A stretch of 64,000 nt of DNA from Candidatus Pantoea varia (GTDB taxonomy: Bacteria > Pseudomonadota > Gammaproteobacteria > Enterobacterales > Enterobacteriaceae), in the NCBI RefSeq assembly GCF_900115075.1, contig NZ_FOVG01000001.1:1612001-1676000 (forward strand), read 5' to 3'. A program made the position numbers and the translations under genes. Each line of letters starts with the position of its first letter. Within the stretch, counting starts at the first letter, position 1. Below, piece by piece: positions 58,190 through 64,000 of this stretch. The notes below the pieces were generated by a model that was not told where the DNA came from, ran no database searches, and was given only the letters and a program-made list of their open reading frames with translations.

Positions 58190-58591
58190 ATGAGCATGTA
58201 CAGTACGTTAGAGGAAGCAATTGATGCTGCACGTGAAGAGTACCTCGCTAACAACCCTGAGGTAGATGAAGAGGGAGCATCGATCAGCCAGTTTGGCCTG
58301 CAGAAGTATGTGATGCAGGATGGCGATATCATGTGGCAGGCTGAGTTTATGGCCGATGAAGGTGAAGCAGGCGAATGTCTGCCCTTCCGCAGCGGTGAAG
58401 CCGCACAGGCCATTTTTGATGCTGACTTTGATGAAGTTGAGCTGCGTCAGGAGTGGTTAGCGGAAAATACCCTGCACGAGTGGGATGACGGCGAGTTCCA
58501 GCTTGAGCCGCCGCTGGACACCGAAGAGGGTGAAGCTGCAGCGCAAGAGTGGGAAGATGATAACAGCGACTCCGATCGCAGTTATTCGTAA
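58190..58591 (+). CDS. msyB: Acidic protein MsyB
   Basis: Very acidic cytosolic protein, named as a multicopy suppressor of secY/secA defects. 133 residues from ATG 58190 (MSMYSTLEEAIDAAREEYL), with AAGGAGA upstream; an in-frame ATG at 58151 is not used. QKYVMQDGDIMWQAEF and NTLHEWDDGEFQLEPPLDTEEG are near-identical to E. coli. The acidic tail (EDDNSDSDRSYS) is longer. Its 3' end overlaps convergent yceK by ten bases. Confidence 0.95.
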   Translation: MSMYSTLEEAIDAAREEYLANNPEVDEEGASISQFGLQKYVMQDGDIMWQAEFMADEGEAGECLPFRSGEAAQAIFDADFDEVELRQEWLAENTLHEWDDGEFQLEPPLDTEEGEAAAQEWEDDNSDSDRSYS

Positions 58592-58824
58592 GGACCGTGA
58601 CTGGCATCCACAGGTAACAACAGGGTGTCAACCACCAGCGACAGCGGCAAATCAAGGATCGTTAAGACCCGCCACCCGCTGTCGCGTACATCCCACTGTA
58701 CGCCAGGATAATACTGATTACCGTGCCCCTGCCCGGGGATGGTGCGACTGATAATACTGCCGCATCCGCTTAAGCAGAGCACCCATGCTGCGACAACTCC
58801 CGCCTTTAAGAATGCTTTCACCAC
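58582..58824 (-). CDS. yceK: YceK lipoprotein (DUF1375)
   Basis: 80-residue lipoprotein with lipobox LSGC (C21) followed by GSIISRT. The mature part GHGNQYYPGVQWDVRDSGW...DLPLSLVVDTLLLP matches E. coli YceK closely. Function unknown. Convergent overlap with msyB. Downstream of opgH on the same strand but more than 100 bases away. Confidence 0.94.
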   Translation of the reverse strand: MVKAFLKAGVVAAWVLCLSGCGSIISRTIPGQGHGNQYYPGVQWDVRDSGWRVLTILDLPLSLVVDTLLLPVDASHGPYE

Positions 58825-58919
58825 TGATATCCGCCATGAACAGCCGTTGAGATCGTCACGCGCTGCTTGCGGTGACTGCCAGCAATTAATTTATCAGCGA
58901 ATCGCTGTTTTAATCCGAT

Positions 58920-58947
58920 AAAAAAAGCGGCATCGCTGCCGCTTTTT
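58920..58947 (-). terminator. Terminator of opgGH
   Basis: Minus-strand GCGGC-AGCGAT-GCCGC with flanking A- and T-runs, just after the opgH stop. Confidence 0.88.
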
Positions 58948-58951
58948 CAGA

Positions 58952-61504
58952 TTACGCGTTTTTTGCCAGCGCGTTAGGGTTGAGGTTAAGTTTCTGATAA
59001 CTCTCTACCCACTGATGATACTTGTCCGCATTTTCCCACAGTCGGGTATGAACACGGGCCAGCACCACCGGATCGCTGATCAACTGCAGACGCTGTTCGC
59101 GGCCCAGTTTATCCGGCGAATCGCTCAGCGCCTGATCCACACGGCGGTCACGTGCATAGTCCAGTAACTGACTCTGCCTGTGGCGGGATGTCGCCAGTGC
59201 CGTTGCCAGTGCGTTAAAGGCAGGATGGAACAGGGCATGCATAAAGCCATTTTCCAGCGCGCGTTCACGGTTCAGCAGCACATAGCGATCGGTATCCACC
59301 AGTTCCTGCGGCGGCGAATACTCTTCCGGGATCAGGAACAGTTTGGCTTTCTTGCTCTTAATACCCAGGGTTGAGCGGCTCGACATCACCGAAACAAACG
59401 GCGACAGGATCAGTGAGAAGACAATCGGGGCCAGCCACCACAGGAAGTTAAGATCCAGCAGTCCCATACCCGTCGCCCACACCAGACCCAATGCCATCTG
59501 CGAACCGTGACGTTTAAACGCCTCGCTCCACGGAGTCGCATCGTCATCACGCTGAGGTGAGTTCCACACCACTTCCCAGCCGAGGAAGGCACTGACTACA
59601 AATACCGTATGGAACAGCATACGTACCGGTGCCAGCAGCACCGAGAACAGCGTTTCCAGCACCAGTGAAGCCAGCAGGCGCAGAGGACCACCGTAGGCCT
59701 TCGATCCTTTAAACCAGATCAACACCACACTCAGCATCTTCGGCAGGAACAACAGCACCATCGTGGTCGAGAACAGCGCTATCGCCAGCTCCGGACGCCA
59801 CTGCGGCCAGACAGGGAACAACTGCCGGGGCTGCAGGAAGTAGGTCGGTTCCATCAGCGTATGCACTACCTGTAAGGCAGTAGAGAGCGCCAGGAACATA
59901 AACCACAGCGGAGCCGACAGGTAGGACATAACACCGGTCAGGAACACCGCACGGTGAACCGGGTGCATACCTTTTACCAGGAACAGGCGGAAGTTCATCA
60001 GGTTACCGTGACACCAGCGACGGTCACGCTTCAGCTCATCCAGCAGGTTCGGTGGCAGCTCTTCATAGGAACCTGGCAGGTCATAGGCAATCCAGACGCC
60101 CCAGCCAGCACGACGCATCAGCGCAGCTTCGACAAAGTCATGCGACATGATCGAACCGGCAAAGGAACCCTCGCCCGGTAACGGTGCCAGCGCACAGTGC
60201 TCAATAAAGGGTTTCACGCGGATAATGGCGTTGTGACCCCAGTAGTGAGACTCGCCCAGTTGCCAGAAGTGCAGACCGGCCGTAAACAGCGGACCGTAGA
60301 CGCGGGTCGCGAACTGCTGACAGCGCGCATACAGCGTATCCATACCCGATGCTTTCGGCGACGACTGGATGATCCCGGCATTCGGGTTAGCCTCCATCAT
60401 GCGCACCAGACCGGTGAGACACTCACCGCTCATGACACTATCGGCATCCAGCACAACCATGTAGCTGTAGTTGCTGCCCCAGCGACGGCAGAAGTCATCG
60501 ATGTTGCCGCTTTTACGCTTCACACGACGACGACGACGGCGATAGAAGATCTTGCCTGCCCCGCCGACATCCCGCACCAGCTCCATCCAGGCTTTCTGTT
60601 CGGCAATGGCGATATCCGCATCGTAGCTGTCGCTGAGGATGTAGACGTCGAAGTGTTCAGCGTTGCCGGTGCGAACCACAGATTCCCAGGTTGCACGTAA
60701 ACCGGCATAGACACGCTCAACGTCTTCATTACAGATCGGCATAATCAGCGCGGTACGATGTGCCGGATTAAGCGGCTCATCACCCACCGTTGAATACGAG
60801 ATACTGTATTTGTCACGTCCAATCAGCAGCTGCAGGAAGCCCATCAGGGCCGTCCAGAAGCCAGCAGAGACCCAGCAGAAGAGTATGGCGAACAGGAACA
60901 GAATACCGGTCTGCAACAGATAAGGCAGAATCTGCATCACTGACTGCTGCCAGTTCTGATTGATCATCTCCATCGGGTCCAGAAGCGTCCAGCCCTGATA
61001 AGGCAGAATACTCTTCATGTACCAGGTGGCGACTACGGTCTGGAAAATGGTCAGGATCAAGAGAATGTAGCGGCGAATTGAACCGACATGACGCCACTTC
61101 TCCTCGGCACGCCGCTCTTCCGCATTGGTATAACGCGGAATCGTTTTGTGTCCACGCAGTGAGTCCCAGGCACGGGCGACCGGGTTGGTACGCCACGCTT
61201 CCGGGAACATCAGTGAGCGTTTGACCTTCGGCATCGCTTTCAGCGTGGTGCGGTCGAGATAATCTTTACCCAACTGCTGACCGTCGGCCAGCGAATCGGG
61301 CCAGGCCATTTCAACCCGCGATGAGACCGATTTTAACGGCGCATCATCCGGACGATCACTGGCTGCGACATCCCTTCCCAGCGCATCATGGATGAAGTGG
61401 AACTCGCCGGCATTCTGCAATGAGACGCTCAGGCGAGCCTTCCCTGCCGCATCCAGCGGCAGAGATTCCACATAACGTTGAGGTGTAAAAGTCGATTTAT
61501 TCAT
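58952..61504 (-). CDS. opgH: Osmoregulated periplasmic glucan glucosyltransferase OpgH
   Basis: Inner-membrane GT2-family enzyme that makes the beta-1,2 glucan backbone from UDP-glucose; in E. coli it also links UDP-glucose level to cell size through FtsZ. 850 residues with about eight membrane segments. The cytosolic catalytic part has [10 protein letters not shown] and the final RRWCHGN (an (Q/R)xxRW-like motif). Its start overlaps the opgG stop by eight bases. Confidence 0.97.
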   Translation of the reverse strand: MNKSTFTPQRYVESLPLDAAGKARLSVSLQNAGEFHFIHDALGRDVAASDRPDDAPLKSVSSRVEMAWPDSLADGQQLGKDYLDRTTLKAMPKVKRSLMFPEAWRTNPVARAWDSLRGHKTIPRYTNAEERRAEEKWRHVGSIRRYILLILTIFQTVVATWYMKSILPYQGWTLLDPMEMINQNWQQSVMQILPYLLQTGILFLFAILFCWVSAGFWTALMGFLQLLIGRDKYSISYSTVGDEPLNPAHRTALIMPICNEDVERVYAGLRATWESVVRTGNAEHFDVYILSDSYDADIAIAEQKAWMELVRDVGGAGKIFYRRRRRRVKRKSGNIDDFCRRWGSNYSYMVVLDADSVMSGECLTGLVRMMEANPNAGIIQSSPKASGMDTLYARCQQFATRVYGPLFTAGLHFWQLGESHYWGHNAIIRVKPFIEHCALAPLPGEGSFAGSIMSHDFVEAALMRRAGWGVWIAYDLPGSYEELPPNLLDELKRDRRWCHGNLMNFRLFLVKGMHPVHRAVFLTGVMSYLSAPLWFMFLALSTALQVVHTLMEPTYFLQPRQLFPVWPQWRPELAIALFSTTMVLLFLPKMLSVVLIWFKGSKAYGGPLRLLASLVLETLFSVLLAPVRMLFHTVFVVSAFLGWEVVWNSPQRDDDATPWSEAFKRHGSQMALGLVWATGMGLLDLNFLWWLAPIVFSLILSPFVSVMSSRSTLGIKSKKAKLFLIPEEYSPPQELVDTDRYVLLNRERALENGFMHALFHPAFNALATALATSRHRQSQLLDYARDRRVDQALSDSPDKLGREQRLQLISDPVVLARVHTRLWENADKYHQWVESYQKLNLNPNALAKNA

Positions 61505-63062
61505 TGGCAGGTAACTGATAGCTCCAGGTTTCCGTCAATGTCTTGTCGCCGCTAACCAAGGCCGCACGCATTTCTGTGGACTGCTTGGCATCTTTCACAC
61601 GCAGACGCAACACCAGACGCCAGCCTTTGGTGACCGGGTTATAACGTACGCTCTGCTCAACCACATCAGCGTTTTTACCGACGCTGACCTGAGGTGCCAC
61701 CTGACTGTTTTCCGCCATCTTGCTCATGTCTTTACCCACGAAGTCGATGGTGAAAGCCACGGTGCCATCCGGCTGACGCACCAGATTAGACTGCTTCACG
61801 TCACCCGCTGAACGCAGGGTATTTTTGACCCAGGCGGTATCATCGGAGTGCAGCTGGTTTTCGTCGCGCGAGAAGTGCAGACGATACTTGAAGTTCATCT
61901 CTTTGCCAGGCTCTGGCAGCGTCTCTGGCGTCCAGAAAGCAACGATGTTGTCGTTGGTTTCATCTGCCGTCGGGATTTCAACCAGTTCAACCCGGCCTTT
62001 ACCCCAGTCGCCGATTGGCTCAACCCAGCCGCTTGGACGCAGGTCGTAGCGGTCATCGAGATCCTGATAGTTGTCAAAGTCACGCCCACGCTGCAGCAGA
62101 CCAAAACCTTTCGGATTCTCGATGGTGAAAGTGCTCACCGCCAGATGACGCGGGTTATTCAGCGGACGCCAAATCCACTCCCCGTTGCCATTATGGATAG
62201 AGAGTCCATCAGAGTCATGCAGTGCCGGACGGAAGTTGTTCACCGTCGAGGGCTGGTTCTGACCAAACAGGAACATACTGGTCAGCGGTGCGATACCCAG
62301 TTTGCCGACGTTATCACGCAGGTAAACTTTAGACTGCACATCAACCGTTGACGCTTCACCCGGATGCAGCACAAAGCGATACGCACCCGCCGCACGCGGC
62401 GAATCGAGCAGTGCGTAAATTACCAGCTGCTTGTCCTGTGGTTTAGGACGCTGGATCCAGAACTCTTTGAAGCGCGGGAACTCTTCACCGGACGGCAAGG
62501 CCGTATCGATGGCAAGGCCACGCGCCGACAGGCCATACACCTGACCGGCACCGATGACACGGAAATAGCTCGCGCCCAGGAAGCTGGCGATCTCATCGTT
62601 TTTACCCTTGTTGTTAAGTGGGTAAAGCACTTTGAAACCCGCAAATCCGAGGTTTTTCACCGCTTCCGCGTCATGTTTTACATTACCGAAATTAAAATAA
62701 TCGGGGTTGTATTTAATCTCGCGCACTGCGCTGCCGGTCACTTCGTTGATCTGCACCGGGGTATCGAAATACATGCCCTGATGATAGAACTCCAGCTTGA
62801 ATGGCGTGCGCAGTTTGCCCCAATACGCTTTATCGTGGTTAAACTGGATCTGCTGGTAATCAGCAAATTTCATTTCACGAAATTGAGAGGGTAAATTGCT
62901 TTTAGGCGCTTCGAAGCTTTTCCCTGCCAAGGCTTTGGCTTGTTTGGCTACATCATCGATGTTAAACGCCCAACTGTTATTGGCGTACAACGCCAGCAGA
63001 ACTGCTGTACCAATCCAGCGTACCTTCATCAGTCCGGCTTTATTTTTTTCTTTAGTCAGCAC
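61497..63062 (-). CDS. opgG: Osmoregulated periplasmic glucan biosynthesis protein OpgG
   Basis: Periplasmic beta-sandwich protein needed for OPG synthesis, probably branching or releasing glucans. 521 residues with a signal peptide whose hydrophobic core is [14 protein letters not shown]. The start is uncertain: GTG 63062 has a G-run very close upstream, whereas ATG 63029 (MKVRWIG) matches the E. coli start but has a weak site. [24 protein letters not shown] begins the mature protein. First gene of opgGH. Confidence 0.95.
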   Translation of the reverse strand: MLTKEKNKAGLMKVRWIGTAVLLALYANNSWAFNIDDVAKQAKALAGKSFEAPKSNLPSQFREMKFADYQQIQFNHDKAYWGKLRTPFKLEFYHQGMYFDTPVQINEVTGSAVREIKYNPDYFNFGNVKHDAEAVKNLGFAGFKVLYPLNNKGKNDEIASFLGASYFRVIGAGQVYGLSARGLAIDTALPSGEEFPRFKEFWIQRPKPQDKQLVIYALLDSPRAAGAYRFVLHPGEASTVDVQSKVYLRDNVGKLGIAPLTSMFLFGQNQPSTVNNFRPALHDSDGLSIHNGNGEWIWRPLNNPRHLAVSTFTIENPKGFGLLQRGRDFDNYQDLDDRYDLRPSGWVEPIGDWGKGRVELVEIPTADETNDNIVAFWTPETLPEPGKEMNFKYRLHFSRDENQLHSDDTAWVKNTLRSAGDVKQSNLVRQPDGTVAFTIDFVGKDMSKMAENSQVAPQVSVGKNADVVEQSVRYNPVTKGWRLVLRLRVKDAKQSTEMRAALVSGDKTLTETWSYQLPANE

Positions 63063-63300
63063 ATCCCCCCCTTTCGTGTGCTTAAATCAAACCCGTTTAT
63101 CTTAAAGGATTATTCGGTTTTCCGACAGCTTATGCGCAACATTGTTCCCGCATTTCGTCTGGCATTACGCTACTTTTAGGACAATTAGACACTACGGATT
63201 CCACTGATAGTATACCTGGTTTATCCCAGGTAGAATTTTCACAGAGCATAATCCGGTTTCAGGGTGAAACCGGCCAAACGTACTAACGAACTGGAACTTT

Positions 63301-64000
63301 ATGAGTACTGTAAAACCTGAACGTGAATACTTCCTCGACTCCATCCGCGCGTATCTGATGTTACTGGGGGTGCCGTTTCACGTTTCCCTCATCTACTCCG
63401 CGCAGAAATGGGCAGTAAACAGTCACGAAGCGTCTTTATGGCTGACGCTGCTGAATGATTTTATTCATGCATTTCGTATGCAGGTGTTTTTTGTCATCTC
63501 GGGATACTTCTCCTACATGCTGTATCTGCGCTATCAGCCACGCCGCTTCCTGAAGGTGCGTCTTGAGCGCGTGGGCATCCCGCTACTCACCGCCGTTCCA
63601 CTGCTCACGCTGCCGCAATTTTTCATGCTGAAAGAGTGGACAGATAAGCTGGCTGACTGGCCGCGTTTCACGCCCTATCAGAAGTTTAATAACCTGATGT
63701 GGGAGTTGATTTCGCACCTGTGGTTCCTGGTGGTGCTGGTGATGCTGACCACGCTGGGGATGGTGACGTTCCGCTGGCTTCGCGATCAGCATCGCACCAT
63801 TGATTATTCACGGGTTGGCTGGGGATCGCTAACGGCGGGCGTACTGGCGTGGGCGCTGCTCTGGTGCGTATTCCGGCGTCTGGTGTTTATTTTCCAGCCT
63901 GCGTGGCTGATGGATGGTTTGTTTAGCATCATTGTGATGCAGACGCTCTTCTATCTGCCGTTCTTTATGCTGGGGGCGCTGGCGTGGAAACATCCGCCGC
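63301..64000 (+). CDS. opgC: Glucan succinyltransferase OpgC, 3' end outside window
   Basis: Inner-membrane acyltransferase-3 family protein that adds succinyl groups to periplasmic glucans. 233 residues are visible, with five or six hydrophobic helices. The start [33 protein letters not shown] carries the conserved R and H of the family, and [14 protein letters not shown] follows. Divergent from opgG; the 238-base gap holds a small hairpin ACCTGG-N6-CCAGGT-like at 63214-63231. GGAAC upstream of ATG. Confidence 0.94.
   Translation, partial: MSTVKPEREYFLDSIRAYLMLLGVPFHVSLIYSAQKWAVNSHEASLWLTLLNDFIHAFRMQVFFVISGYFSYMLYLRYQPRRFLKVRLERVGIPLLTAVPLLTLPQFFMLKEWTDKLADWPRFTPYQKFNNLMWELISHLWFLVVLVMLTTLGMVTFRWLRDQHRTIDYSRVGWGSLTAGVLAWALLWCVFRRLVFIFQPAWLMDGLFSIIVMQTLFYLPFFMLGALAWKHPP

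Overview
This window is a chromosomal segment of a Gram-negative enterobacterium. It is most likely a plant-associated member of the Erwiniaceae (Pantoea/Erwinia type). Gene order from opgC to ndh follows the Escherichia coli K-12 region opgC-opgGH-yceK-msyB-lpxL-trhO-yceIJ-solA-bssS-dinI-pyrC-yceB-grxB-rimJ-yceH-yceM-murJ-flgNMA-flgBCDEFGHIJKL-rne-rluC-yceF-yceD-rpmF-plsX-fabHDG-acpP-fabF-pabC-mltG-tmk-holB-ycfH-ptsG-hinT-ycfL-lpoB-thiK-nagZ-ycfP-ndh, written here in reverse. Departures from that order are a rhamnogalacturonan gene pair where E. coli has fhuE, no mdtG, mdtH or yceO, and two small unrecognised genes. I saw no rRNA, tRNA, IS element or CRISPR array. Gene identity rests on recalled family sequences and visible motifs; no database search was run.

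Layout. 1-5.6 kb: a two-partner secretion operon on the minus strand, with the transporter TpsB complete and the very large repeat-rich exoprotein TpsA running off the left edge. 6.1-11.5 kb: ndh behind a consensus FNR box, then the hinT-ycfL-lpoB-thiK-nagZ-ycfP cluster (nucleotide hydrolase, cell-wall synthesis and recycling, thiamine salvage). 11.8-14.6 kb: rhiT-rhiN, uptake and hydrolysis of unsaturated rhamnogalacturonides, with a KdgR-type operator upstream. 14.6-16.2 kb: ptsG with recognisable Mlc and CRP operators and an SgrS pairing site in its leader. 16.3-26.9 kb: a dense minus-strand run for lipid, ribosome and DNA functions. 27-32.6 kb: yceF, rluC and a long rne with its long leader.

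32.7-44.4 kb: a flagellar region with flgBCDEFGHIJ, flgKL, flgA and flgMN. Its controls can be read from the sequence: a FlhDC-type inverted repeat between flgB and flgA, and sigma-28 promoters before flgK and flgM. 44.4-53.6 kb: murJ, yceM, yceH, rimJ, grxB, yceB, pyrC (PurR box plus CTP-sensing leader hairpin), dinI (near-perfect LexA box), an unrecognised small gene, bssS and solA. 53.8-64 kb: yceJ-yceI, trhO, lpxL, an AT-rich stretch with a small Cys/His-rich protein, msyB/yceK, and the osmoregulated periplasmic glucan genes opgGH with divergent opgC cut by the right edge.

Taken together, most of the window is conserved core genome. The accessory parts are the two-partner secretion locus, rhiTN with its KdgR box, the small gene at 51.6 kb and the small gene at 57.8 kb. 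The most informative new readings are regulatory: the KdgR operator, an apparently leaderless yceD mRNA, a FadR-like palindrome at acpP, and inverted repeats upstream of grxB.
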